In this document: piece by piece, positions 36,895-45,179 of the stretch
Layout: each line of letters opens with the position of its first letter
Numbering within the stretch: position 1 is the first letter of the stretch
NCBI RefSeq assembly: GCF_004519335.1
Contig: NZ_SOZD01000002.1
Location: 806,001-870,000, forward strand
DNA from: Jiella endophytica
GTDB lineage: Bacteria > Pseudomonadota > Alphaproteobacteria > Rhizobiales > Rhizobiaceae
Length of the DNA stretch: 64,000 nt
Direction of reading: 5' to 3'
Made by a program: the position numbers and the translations under genes
Notes under the pieces: model-generated
Told to the model about the DNA's origin: nothing
Databases searched by the model: none
What the model saw: the letters and a program-made list of their open reading frames with translations, nothing else

Positions 36895-37592
36895 AAGTCT
36901 CGGAAGCCAACTGGCAGCAGATCGAAGCCTATCTGAAGACCGACGACCGGGCGATCCTGCCGCTCGGCTCCACCGAGCAGCATGCAGGGCTCTCTCTGTC
37001 GGTCGATTCGATCCTCTCCGAGCGCGTCGCCGCCGAGGCGGCCGAGCCCCTCGGCGTGCCGGTCTTTCCTGTCCTCGCCTATGGCCTGACGCCATATTTC
37101 CTGGCCTATCCCGGCTCGGTCTCGATCCGAATCGAGACCTATGTGCGGATCGTCCGTGACATCCTCGATTCCTTGAAACGACAAGGCTTCCGCCGCATTC
37201 TCATCGTCAACGGCCACGGAGGCAACCAGCCGGCGGGTAGCCTCGCCATCGAGTGGATGGCCGACAATCCGGGCTGCTCGGTGAAGTTCCACAACTGGTG
37301 GAACGCGCCGCAGACCTTCGCCAAGGTGCAGGAGATCGACACCGTCGCCTCCCACGCATCCTGGATGGAGAACTTTCCCTGGACGCGGCTGCCGGACGTG
37401 GTCCAGCCGAGCCAGTTGAAGCCAATGGTCGATCTCGCCCGAATGCGGCTGATGGATCCGGAGAAGGTTCGCGAGCTCCTCGGCGACGGCAATTTCGGCG
37501 GCTATTACGAAAAGCCCGACGCCGACATGCTGGCGATCTGGGACATCGCGGTAACGGAGACCCGCGCCCTCATCGAAGGCCCGTGGGCATGA
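36891..37592 (+). CDS. Creatininase-family amidohydrolase
   Basis: A 233-residue member of the creatinine amidohydrolase superfamily, binuclear metal enzymes that open cyclic amides or act on related C-N bonds. The metal-ligand motifs are intact: LPLGSTEQHAGLSLSVDSIL and LIVNGHGGNQPAG, with an FPWTRLPDV loop. True creatininase function is doubtful because no creatinase or sarcosine oxidase genes are adjacent. The context (peptide-type importer, peptidases) suggests hydrolysis of a lactam- or amide-containing compound. It overlaps both neighbours by 4 bp. Confidence 0.85.
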   Translation: MKVSEANWQQIEAYLKTDDRAILPLGSTEQHAGLSLSVDSILSERVAAEAAEPLGVPVFPVLAYGLTPYFLAYPGSVSIRIETYVRIVRDILDSLKRQGFRRILIVNGHGGNQPAGSLAIEWMADNPGCSVKFHNWWNAPQTFAKVQEIDTVASHASWMENFPWTRLPDVVQPSQLKPMVDLARMRLMDPEKVRELLGDGNFGGYYEKPDADMLAIWDIAVTETRALIEGPWA

Positions 37593-38653
37593 ACAGCGGA
37601 TCGACGCCGACCGGGCCGATCCTGATCTGGGGTGCCGGGGCGATCGGCGGAACGCTCGGCGCGGCCTTCATCCGGTCCGGGCACGAGGTCGTCTTCGTCG
37701 ACAGCGCCGAGGATCACGTCCGGACCATCAACGACAAGGGACTTTCCATCGCCGGCCCGCTGTTCGAGGACACCCTCCATGCGCCGGCCTTCCTGCCGCG
37801 GGACCTCGACGGCACCTTCGAGACGGTCTTTCTCTGCGTGAAGGCGCATCACACCGAGGCGGCGGCGAGGCAGCTGGCGCCGCATCTTGCCGCCGACGCC
37901 TGTGTCGTCTCGGCGCAGAACGGCCTCAACGAATATGTCATCGGGCGCGTCATCGGCGAGAAAAGGGTCGTCGGCTGCTTCGTCAATTTCGGCGCGGACT
38001 ATCTGGAGCCGGGCCTCGTCCACTATTCCGGCAAGGGCGCGGTGGTGATCGGCGAGATGGACGGCCCGGCAACGCCGCGGGTGGAGGCCCTGCACCAGCT
38101 GCTGCATCGATTCGCCGACCATGCCGTCCTGACCGAAAACATCCTCGGCTTTCTGTGGGGCAAGCTCGTCTATGGCGCGCTGCTCTTCGCGACGGCGCTG
38201 ACCGACGATTCGATCGCCGACGTCCTCGCCGAGCCGGCCTATCGTCCGGTGCTGACGGCGCTCGGCCGCGAGGTCGGATCCGTGGCGACGGCGGCGGGCA
38301 TCGATCCCGAGCCCTTCGACGGCTTCGACCCCCTCGCCTTCATCCCCGATGCGCCCGAGGCGCGGACGGAAAGGTCTTTCGACGACATGGTGGCCCACAA
38401 TCGCCGGTCGCTGAAGTCGCACAGCGGCATCTGGCGCGATCTCGCCGTTCGCAAGCGGCGCACCGAAGTCGACGCCCAGCTCGGCCCGATCGTCGAGTTC
38501 GGCGTGCGCCACGGCGTTGCAACGCCGCTGACGCGGCGGTTGATCGCGATGATCCACGAGATTGAGGAAGGCGAACGGCCGCTCGCCGGCGCCAATCTTG
38601 CAGCGCTGGCAGAGGCGGGCGGGCCTTCCGGCATGGCAGGGAGCGCCGCATGA
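37589..38653 (+). CDS. Ketopantoate reductase (PanE/ApbA)-family oxidoreductase
   Basis: NADPH-dependent reductase family protein of 354 residues, longer than the ~300 of genuine PanE. The Rossmann motif is ILIWGAGAIGGTLGAAFIRS at about residues 11-30; FLCVKAHHTEAAARQL, VSAQNGLNEYVIGRVIG and the LGFLWGKLVYGALLF catalytic-lysine region follow. Placement in a catabolic operon suggests reduction or oxidation of a 2-keto/2-hydroxy acid, not pantothenate synthesis. ATG 37589 overlaps the upstream stop, and the downstream SDR start overlaps its own stop. Confidence 0.84.
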   Translation: MNSGSTPTGPILIWGAGAIGGTLGAAFIRSGHEVVFVDSAEDHVRTINDKGLSIAGPLFEDTLHAPAFLPRDLDGTFETVFLCVKAHHTEAAARQLAPHLAADACVVSAQNGLNEYVIGRVIGEKRVVGCFVNFGADYLEPGLVHYSGKGAVVIGEMDGPATPRVEALHQLLHRFADHAVLTENILGFLWGKLVYGALLFATALTDDSIADVLAEPAYRPVLTALGREVGSVATAAGIDPEPFDGFDPLAFIPDAPEARTERSFDDMVAHNRRSLKSHSGIWRDLAVRKRRTEVDAQLGPIVEFGVRHGVATPLTRRLIAMIHEIEEGERPLAGANLAALAEAGGPSGMAGSAA

Positions 38654-39408
38654 ACATCCGCTTCGACGAACGCACCGCTCTCGTCACCGGCGCCGCCCAC
38701 GGCTTCGGTCGGGCGATCGCCATCGCCCTTGCGGCAAGGGGCGCGCGGGTCATCGCCTGCGACATTCTCGAAGCCGAACTGACCGAGACCGTGACGTTGG
38801 CGGGTGACGCCTGCGAACCGCTGGTGCTCGACGTCACCGACCGTGACGGCGTCCAGGCCGCCGTCGCCGGGATCGAGGCGGCGCACGGCACGGTCGACAT
38901 CCTCGTCAACTGCGCCGGCGGTGTCCTCGGCCAGATCGGCCGACCGATCGAGGAGATCGGCGAGGCCGACTGGAACGCCATCTTCGCCGTCAATCTCTCC
39001 GGCGCCTTCTACCTGACCCAGGCCGTCGCGCCGGGGATGAAGCGGCAGAAATTCGGCCGCGTCGTCAACATCTCCTCCGGCGCAGGCCTCGGCATCTCTT
39101 TGACCGGCATTCAGGCCTATGCCAGCGCCAAGGCAGGGCAGATCGGCCTCACCCGCCAGCTCGCCCACGAGCTCGGGCCCTTCGGCATCACCGTCAACAA
39201 CGTCGCGCCGGGCTTCGTGCGCTCCAATCCGACGACCGAGAGACAGTGGGAGGCGATGGACGAGGACGGCCAGAAGAAGCTCGTCGACAACATCGCCCTG
39301 AAGCGACTCGGCAGCCCCGACGACATCGCCCATGCGGTGATGTTCTTCGCCTCCGAACAGGCCGGCTGGATCACCGGCCAGGTGCTCTCGGTGGATGGCG
39401 GCAAATGA
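38650..39408 (+). CDS. Short-chain dehydrogenase/reductase
   Basis: Classical SDR of 252 residues using NAD(P)H. The cofactor motif is ALVTGAAHGFGRAIAIALAA (TGxxxGxG), with CDI at the beta-2 end suggesting NAD preference, then ILVNCAGG (NNAG-like), the catalytic SS and YASAKAGQIGL (YxxxK), and the C-terminal ITGQVLSVDGG. It probably oxidises an alcohol intermediate of the operon's pathway. 4-bp overlaps occur at both ends. Confidence 0.9.
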   Translation: MNIRFDERTALVTGAAHGFGRAIAIALAARGARVIACDILEAELTETVTLAGDACEPLVLDVTDRDGVQAAVAGIEAAHGTVDILVNCAGGVLGQIGRPIEEIGEADWNAIFAVNLSGAFYLTQAVAPGMKRQKFGRVVNISSGAGLGISLTGIQAYASAKAGQIGLTRQLAHELGPFGITVNNVAPGFVRSNPTTERQWEAMDEDGQKKLVDNIALKRLGSPDDIAHAVMFFASEQAGWITGQVLSVDGGK

Positions 39409-40823
39409 GCCGGCCAGCGAGGGGCGAGATCGGCGACGTAAAAGCCTGGCTCGAGAGCCACGCCGAGGCGATGGTGGAAGAGCTGAAGGCCTTCTGCCGG
39501 ATCGAAAGCGTCTCGACCGACCCCGCCTATCGGGCGGGCATCACTGCAGCAGCGGATTTCGTCGCCGATCGACTGACGCGCGCCGGCTTCCCGAGCGTCG
39601 AGATCGTGCCGACCGGCGGCCATCCCGCGATCGTCGCCGAATGGTGCGAGACCCCCGGCGCGCCGACGATCCTCGTCTATGGCCACTACGACGTGCAGCC
39701 GCCGGATCCCCTCGAGAAGTGGAAGACCCCGCCCTTCGAGCCGGACATCCGCGACGACCGCCTCTATGCCCGCGGCGCCTCGGACGACAAGGGCCCGCTG
39801 ATGGTGCCGATTCTCGTTGCCGAAGCCTTTTCCAGAACTCGCGGCGGCCTGCCGCTGAACGTCAAGATGTTCGTCGAGGGCGAGGAGGAATCCGGCAGCC
39901 CGCAACTGTCACCGACCGTCGCGCGGCTGAAGGATCGCCTCGCCGCCGACCTCGTCGTTTCCGCCGATGGCGCCATGTGGCGGGCGGATCTCCCCTCGGT
40001 GACGGTGGCGAGCCGCGGTCTCCTCGCTTTCGACGTAACGGTGGGCGGCGCCGGCAAGGATCTTCATTCCGGCCGGCATGGCGGCAGCGCGCCGAACCCG
40101 GTGCGGGCGCTGGTGACAGTGCTCGCCAGCCTGCATGACGAAACCGGCCGCGTTGCGGTCGAAGGCTTTGCCGACAATACCACGCCGCCCGACCCGGCGA
40201 TCCTCGACGCGATCCGCGCCTCGGACTTCGATCCTGCCGGCTACTACCGTTCGATCGGCGCGCCGCTGCCGGATCCGCTGCCGTCGACCGAGGAACTTCT
40301 CACCCGCCAGTGGCTGGAACCGACGCTGGAGTTCAACGGCATTTCCGGCGGCTATTCCGGCGCCGGGATGAAGACCGTGATCCCCTCCTCGGCGAGCGCC
40401 AAGATCACCTGTCGGCTCGTCGCCGGCCAGGAGCCGGGGGCCGTGCGTCAGGCGATCGAGCGGCATCTGACGGCGGCGATGCCGACCGGCTTCGAACTGA
40501 CCATCGCCGGCCACGGGCCGGGCAGCGCCGCCTTTGCCCTCGATCCGGACGAGCCGGCGCTGGCGATCACCGAGGACATTCTGGAAGAGGTTCTCGGCGC
40601 GAGGCCGCTGCGCGTCGCGATGGGAGCGACGATTCCGATCGGCGCGGTGTTCAAGCAGCATCTCGGTGCGCCGCTGGTATTCTTTTCGTTTTCGACCGCC
40701 GACGAGGACTATCACGCGCCGAACGAGTTCTTCCGGCTGGCGAGCTTCCGAAATGGCCTCATCGCCTGGGCGCGGCTGTTCGATCGCCTCGCGGAGACGG
40801 GCGCCGGCGCGCGCGGATGCTGA
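39405..40823 (+). CDS. M20-family metallopeptidase (dipeptidase/deacylase)
   Basis: A 472-residue zinc peptidase of the M20 (CNDP/ArgE/DapE-like) family. The metal sites are ILVYGHYDVQPPDPLEKW, YARGASDDKGPLMVPIL and FVEGEEESGSPQL, and the dimerisation-domain histidine is in GKDLHSGRHGGSAPNPVRAL. It likely cleaves a dipeptide or N-acyl amino acid delivered by the divergently encoded ABC importer. ATG 39405 overlaps the SDR stop by 4 bp. Last gene of the operon, convergent with an FCD-type GntR gene. Confidence 0.92.
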   Translation: MSRPARGEIGDVKAWLESHAEAMVEELKAFCRIESVSTDPAYRAGITAAADFVADRLTRAGFPSVEIVPTGGHPAIVAEWCETPGAPTILVYGHYDVQPPDPLEKWKTPPFEPDIRDDRLYARGASDDKGPLMVPILVAEAFSRTRGGLPLNVKMFVEGEEESGSPQLSPTVARLKDRLAADLVVSADGAMWRADLPSVTVASRGLLAFDVTVGGAGKDLHSGRHGGSAPNPVRALVTVLASLHDETGRVAVEGFADNTTPPDPAILDAIRASDFDPAGYYRSIGAPLPDPLPSTEELLTRQWLEPTLEFNGISGGYSGAGMKTVIPSSASAKITCRLVAGQEPGAVRQAIERHLTAAMPTGFELTIAGHGPGSAAFALDPDEPALAITEDILEEVLGARPLRVAMGATIPIGAVFKQHLGAPLVFFSFSTADEDYHAPNEFFRLASFRNGLIAWARLFDRLAETGAGARGC

Positions 40824-40850
40824 CAAGGAGGCGGATCGCCGCTTGCCGCA

Positions 40851-41513
40851 TCAGTCGGCCGCTTCGGCGAGCATGTCTTCGCGCATCATCTTCAGCCGGG
40901 CCCGCTGGGCGCTGCGGATATGGGTGCGGGCGGCCGCATCCGCCGCGGCCGCATCGCGTCCGGCGATCGCCGCGATGATGGCGCAATGTTCCTCATGCGC
41001 GCTCTCGTAGCGTCCCGGCACCGTCAGGCTGGTCCCGCCGAGAAGCGCCATGGAATCGCGCAGCGCGATCAGCGCCCGCTCCAGATAGCGGTTGTGGGCG
41101 GCGCGATAGAGCACCGAATGGAACAGCCGGTTCAGATCCGCCAGCTTCTGCGGGCTTGCGGCGATCGCCTCCTCCGAGCCGACGAGTTCGCGCAGCTCCT
41201 CGATCTCCGCCTCCGAGGCATGCCGCGCGGCAAAGGCCGCCGCGGTGCCCTCGAGCACCTCGCGCAGATCGTAGAGCTCCATCGTCTCCTGGTGGTCGAG
41301 CTTGGAGACCACCGCCCCATGGCGCGGCACGAATGAAATCAGCCGCTCGGCTTCGAGCCGCCGGATCGCGTCGCGGGCCGGCGTGCGGCTGACCTTGAAA
41401 CGCTCGGCGATCTCGGCCTCGCGCAGGCGCGTGCCCGGCCGGATCGAGCCGTCCTTTATGGCGGCCTTCAGCTTCTGATACGCCACCTCGCCGCGGGAAA
41501 TCTCGTTGGCCAT
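40851..41513 (-). CDS. GntR-family regulator, FCD subfamily
   Basis: A 220-residue regulator, divergent from a TRAP transporter operon that it probably controls. The winged helix is in YQKLKAAIKDGSIRPGTRLR EAEIAERFKVSRTPARDAIRRLEAERL. The helical FCD effector domain carries its metal/effector residues in ELYDLREVLEGTAAAFAARH, LNRLFHSVLYRAAHNRYLE and SAHEEHCAIIAAI. ATG 41513 follows AAAGGAACCG. The FCD domain usually binds small organic acids with a metal, which fits a TRAP importer of carboxylates. Confidence 0.88.
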   Translation of the reverse strand: MANEISRGEVAYQKLKAAIKDGSIRPGTRLREAEIAERFKVSRTPARDAIRRLEAERLISFVPRHGAVVSKLDHQETMELYDLREVLEGTAAAFAARHASEAEIEELRELVGSEEAIAASPQKLADLNRLFHSVLYRAAHNRYLERALIALRDSMALLGGTSLTVPGRYESAHEEHCAIIAAIAGRDAAAADAAARTHIRSAQRARLKMMREDMLAEAAD

Positions 41514-41758
41514 CGGTTCCTTTCGCCTCGCCTCCCGCCAGTGCCCCTCGGCCGGCGCCAAGGAGTTAGTGTCCCCCGGCTGATGCCCGCCGGGCCGAAC
41601 CGCATCCGGCCGATAGCCGCTGCCTGGCGGCGGCACCAGCATAGGCGATGATCCCCACGCGAAAAATCCGTGGATGGTCCGACGGGACGCTCCCTTCGCG
41701 GCGATTCCGTCAGGGCCTCTGCCGCCATGCCGACGCCGACGGCGAGTCACTCCCGCAC

Positions 41759-41768
41759 TCTGTACAGA
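41759..41768. promoter_or_regulatory. Candidate FCD-GntR operator in the TRAP promoter region
   Basis: Perfect 10-bp palindrome TCTGTACAGA, similar in style to FCD-type GntR operators. It lies in the 405-bp gene-free interval 41514-41918 between the regulator and the TRAP binding-protein gene. A second imperfect element, CACGGTACACGCTCGTG, is near 41841-41857. Nothing else is recognisable in the interval except the GGGAGGAAG ribosome binding site at 41907-41915. Confidence 0.35.
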
Positions 41769-41918
41769 AGAGAAAAGGCTGACCGGTGGCATCAAAGCCA
41801 GCCGGCGGTGCGCGCATAAGTGGCTTCACAGCGATTGCATACCACGGTACACGCTCGTGATCACTGCGCTAAGTCCAGCTTAGCGATCAACCGCCAAACA
41901 CGTTCCGGGAGGAAGACC

Positions 41919-42950
41919 ATGCCAAGCCGTTTCCAAAGGACGATCGTCGGGCTGACGGCCGCCACCCTTTTCGCAGGCGTCGCGTCTGCTGTGCCGGCCC
42001 GAGCCAGCGATCTGTCGATCCGCTTTGCCTGGTACATGCCGCCGAAGACCGCGACGGCCGACCAGGGCGAGGCGATCGCCAAGAACATCGCGGACATGAG
42101 CAACGGCTCGATCGACGTCTCGACCTATCCGTCCGGGTCGCTCGCCAAGGAATCGACGATGGCGCAGGCCCTCGCCAACAACACGGCGAATATGGGCATC
42201 ATGGCGATGCACTGGTGGTCGAGCATGGAGCCGTCGCTTGAATGGGACACCATCCCGTTCCTTGCCGACGATGCGGGCCAGCTTCTCGACGCGCTGCACG
42301 GCAAGCTTGGCGACGACATCAACAAGATCTTCAACAAGCACGGCGTCCAGATCGTCGGCTGGGGCTATTACGGCTACGCCGAGAGCTATGTGAACACCAA
42401 GCATCCGATCAAGACGCCCGATGACCTCGACGGGCTGCGGATGCGCTCGGAAGGAAGCCTGTCGGCCGAGTTCCTCAAGGCCAAGGGCGCGAGCCCCGTC
42501 GCCGTCGATTCCAGCGAGGTCTACACGGCGCTGCAGCGCGGCACCCTCGACGGGGCGGTGTCCGGCCTGTCGTCCATCGTCTCGCGCAAATGGTACGAGG
42601 TCGGCCACAACATCACGGCGATCCATTATGTGCCGCTGGTCTATCCGGTGCAGGTCAATCTCGGCTGGTGGCAGGGCCTGACCGACGAGCAGCGCGACAT
42701 CATCTCGAAGGCCGTCGCCAAGACCGAGAAGCCGAATGTCGACGCCATCGAGAAGGAATTCAAGGACGACATCGAACTCGCCAAGAAGGCCGGCGACGAC
42801 GTCTACGTGCCGACCGAGGACGACCTTGCCAAGTGGAAGGACGCAACGCTCGACATGGCGTTGAAGAGCTACTACGCGAAGGCCGGCGACACCGGCAAGT
42901 CGCTGGTCGCCGACGTGCAGTCGGCGATGGGCGGCAAGGCGACGCAGTAA
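41919..42950 (+). CDS. TRAP transporter solute-binding protein (DctP-like)
   Basis: Periplasmic binding protein of 343 residues. A signal peptide occupies residues ~1-29 (VGLTAATLFAGVASAVPARA). DctP features are LSIRFAWYMPPKTATADQGE, MSNGSIDVSTYPSGSLAKES, TPDDLDGLRMRSEGSLSAEF (the ligand-arginine region) and EVYTALQRGTLDGAVSGLSS. ATG 41919 sits behind GGGAGGAAG. The ligand is probably a carboxylate; the exact compound cannot be read. TAATG coupling with the next gene. Confidence 0.9.
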   Translation: MPSRFQRTIVGLTAATLFAGVASAVPARASDLSIRFAWYMPPKTATADQGEAIAKNIADMSNGSIDVSTYPSGSLAKESTMAQALANNTANMGIMAMHWWSSMEPSLEWDTIPFLADDAGQLLDALHGKLGDDINKIFNKHGVQIVGWGYYGYAESYVNTKHPIKTPDDLDGLRMRSEGSLSAEFLKAKGASPVAVDSSEVYTALQRGTLDGAVSGLSSIVSRKWYEVGHNITAIHYVPLVYPVQVNLGWWQGLTDEQRDIISKAVAKTEKPNVDAIEKEFKDDIELAKKAGDDVYVPTEDDLAKWKDATLDMALKSYYAKAGDTGKSLVADVQSAMGGKATQ

Positions 42951-43534
42951 TGACGCGCGGCCCCGCTCACGCTTCGTCAACCCGCCCGAGAAGCCGGCGG
43001 GGCCTCGCAGCGATTGCCGGCGCAGGCGACCTCGTCGCCTTCGCCGTCGGTCACCTGGCGATGATCGCGATGCTGGCGCTGACCGCCGGCATCATCCTCG
43101 GCATCGTTCTGCGCTGGGTGCGGATCGACAATTCCTGGACCTACGACCTCGACCTCTTCAGCCTCGTCTGGGTCGCCTTTGCCGGCGCCATCCTCACCGC
43201 CCGCTTCGATCGCCACGTGACCTCGGGCATCGCCGTCGAGCGAATGGTCGAGGGCCGGCTGCGGCTGTTCTTCCGCATCTGCCGTGTGCTCATCGTCGTC
43301 GGCTTTCTCGTCCTCCTGACGATCTCGGGATGGCGCGACACGCTGACGAGCTATTCGACCGGCGAGAGCACCATCGATGTCGCCGAGTGGCCGGTCTTTA
43401 TCGCCAAGGCGGCGATCCCGCTCGGCGCGATCTTCTGGGCGCTGGCCGAACTCACCAAGGCGGTCCTTCGCAGCGACGACGACGTCGCGGACGAGACCCT
43501 CTTCGACGAAGACCGGCCCGGAGCCTCCACGTGA
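42950..43534 (+). CDS. TRAP transporter small permease (DctQ-like)
   Basis: A 194-residue membrane protein with four predicted helices (for example LAMIAMLALTAGIILGIVLR and RVLIVVGFLVLLTISGW). The SWTYDLDLFSLVWVAFAGAI and FDRHVTSGIAVERM stretches resemble the DctQ family motifs. The start ATG 42950 overlaps the preceding TAA. It partners the large permease encoded next. Confidence 0.88.
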   Translation: MTRGPAHASSTRPRSRRGLAAIAGAGDLVAFAVGHLAMIAMLALTAGIILGIVLRWVRIDNSWTYDLDLFSLVWVAFAGAILTARFDRHVTSGIAVERMVEGRLRLFFRICRVLIVVGFLVLLTISGWRDTLTSYSTGESTIDVAEWPVFIAKAAIPLGAIFWALAELTKAVLRSDDDVADETLFDEDRPGAST

Positions 43535-44817
43535 TCTTTCTGACGACGGTGCTGGCGCTTTTCGCGCTCTTGATCCTTGGCACCCCCATCGCGATCGCCC
43601 TGATGATCAGCGGCCTCGTCGGCTATGTCCTGACCATCGACTTCGAGCCGGGACTGAACGCCCTTGCCCAGATCGCCTATGGCGATCTCAACTCCTTCGT
43701 CATCGGCGCCATCCCGCTCTATGTCCTGATGGGCCAGATCATGCTGAAGGGCGGCGCCGGCAAGGATCTGTTCGACCTCGCACAGCGTGTCGTCGGCCGC
43801 CTTCCCGGCGGTCTCGGCGTCGCCGCGATCTTCGCCTGCGCGATCTTCGCCGCGATCTCCGGCTCGTCGACCGCGACGGTCGCGACCATCGGCTCGATCA
43901 GCATTCCGGAGATGCTGAAGCGCGGCTACAGCCGCCGGATGACGGCGGGCTCCGTCGCCGTCGCCGGCAGCCTCGGCATCCTGATCCCGCCGAGCATTTC
44001 CTTCATCCTCTATTCGCTCGTCACCAACACCTCGGTCGGCAAGCTGTTCATGGCCGGCATCCTACCGGGAATCCTGCTGGCGCTGCTGTTTGCGCTCTAC
44101 ACCGTCGTGCAGAGCCTGCGGGAGAACCGCCTCGGCATCGCCGAGCAGACGACCAGCGAAACGCCGCCGCTGGAGTGGCGCGCCCTCGGCAGCCTGGCGA
44201 TGATCATCATCGTCCTCGGCGGCATCTATCTCGGCTTCTTCACCCCCACCGAGGCAGCCGCAGTCGGCGTCGTCTATGCGCTGGCCCTGACGGCGATCTT
44301 CACCCGGACGCTGACCGCCGGGCTGTTCTGGGCGGCGCTCCGCGACAGCGTGGTGACCAGCGCGATGATCCTGATGCTGATCGCCGGCGCCGGCATCTTC
44401 GGCAACACGCTTTCGCTGCTGCAGGTGCCGCAGGCGCTGGCGGGATGGCTCGACAGCCTGCAGCTCGCACCCTGGGAGTTCCTGATCGCCGTCAACCTGC
44501 TCTATCTGGTCCTCGGCATGTTCATGGACGCGTCGGCGGCGATCCTCGTCACCGTGCCGATCCTGTTGCCGGCTCTGCAGGCCCTGAATATCGACCTGAT
44601 CTGGTTCGGCGTGATCCTGGTCATCAACATGGAAATCGGTGCCGTGACCCCGCCGGTCGGCATGAACCTCTTCGTCGTCCAGTCGCTGAGAGACGACTAT
44701 TCGATCCGGGAGGTGCTGGCAGGGTCGCTGCCCTATGCGCTGATGGGCATACTCGGCCTCATCATCGTGATGCTGTTCCCGCAGCTGGCGCTGTTCCTGC
44801 CCAATCTCGTGAACTGA
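43531..44817 (+). CDS. TRAP transporter large permease (DctM-like)
   Basis: A 428-residue sodium-coupled transport subunit with 11-12 helices. Characteristic DctM segments are IPLYVLMGQIMLKGGAGKDLF, FAAISGSSTATVATIGSISI PEM, GSLGILIPPSISFILYSLVT, FTPTEAAAVGVVYAL and MEIGAVTPPVGMNLFVVQSL. The start is GTG 43531, overlapping the DctQ stop. It is convergent with the amt operon across a bidirectional terminator. Confidence 0.93.
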   Translation: MIFLTTVLALFALLILGTPIAIALMISGLVGYVLTIDFEPGLNALAQIAYGDLNSFVIGAIPLYVLMGQIMLKGGAGKDLFDLAQRVVGRLPGGLGVAAIFACAIFAAISGSSTATVATIGSISIPEMLKRGYSRRMTAGSVAVAGSLGILIPPSISFILYSLVTNTSVGKLFMAGILPGILLALLFALYTVVQSLRENRLGIAEQTTSETPPLEWRALGSLAMIIIVLGGIYLGFFTPTEAAAVGVVYALALTAIFTRTLTAGLFWAALRDSVVTSAMILMLIAGAGIFGNTLSLLQVPQALAGWLDSLQLAPWEFLIAVNLLYLVLGMFMDASAAILVTVPILLPALQALNIDLIWFGVILVINMEIGAVTPPVGMNLFVVQSLRDDYSIREVLAGSLPYALMGILGLIIVMLFPQLALFLPNLVN

Positions 44818-44908
44818 GCCGCCGGTGCAGTCGTGACGCGCGTGCGCCGGCAGGACCGCCGCGCGGTCTTCCGGCCGATGCCGAACTGCCGGGTGAAGTC
44901 GCCGAACG

Positions 44909-44953
44909 AAAAAGGACCGGCGTCATCACTGCCGCCGGTCCCTTTCGCCTTTT
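44909..44953. terminator. Bidirectional rho-independent terminator
   Basis: Perfect 9-bp stem GGACCGGCG / CGCCGGTCC (44914-44941, 10-base loop). On the minus strand it is followed by TTTTTCGTTC, serving the amt operon; on the plus strand by CTTTCGCCTTTT, serving the TRAP operon. Confidence 0.85.
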
Positions 44954-44969
44954 AGGCGGTCGCCCGCCT

Positions 44970-45146
44970 TCAGCTTTTGCCGTGGAACTTCTGGAAGTCG
45001 CGGCTCTCGTGATGGGTGCCGTACCAGATCGCGGCGGCGACGACCGCGACCGAGACGAGCAGGCAGAGCGCCGTGCCGAAGCCGGAATGGGCGAAGGTGA
45101 AATAGGCCTCCGCGCCTTCCCACGTGCTGATCGGTGATGTGTTCAT
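44970..45146 (-). CDS. 58-residue membrane microprotein downstream of amt
   Basis: Short gene translated as MNTSPISTWEGAEAYFTFAH ..., with one hydrophobic helix at about residues 24-42 (GTALCLLVSVAVVAAAIWYG) and a charged, histidine-rich tail (THHESRDFQKFHGKS). It starts 33 bp after the amt stop on the same strand, has coding-like third-position GC bias and ends just before the shared terminator, so it is co-transcribed with amt. I do not recognise a named family. An accessory or modulator role for the ammonium transporter is inferred from position only. Confidence 0.7.
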   Translation of the reverse strand: MNTSPISTWEGAEAYFTFAHSGFGTALCLLVSVAVVAAAIWYGTHHESRDFQKFHGKS

Positions 45147-45179
45147 CGGTGTGTTCCCTGTTCGTGAAATCCGAAGGTC

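Noticed and set aside
36891-37592. Creatinine degradation pathway linked to the methylamine module
   Set aside because: Only a generic creatininase-family gene is present. No creatinase, sarcosine oxidase or hydantoinase lies nearby, and it belongs to a separate operon.
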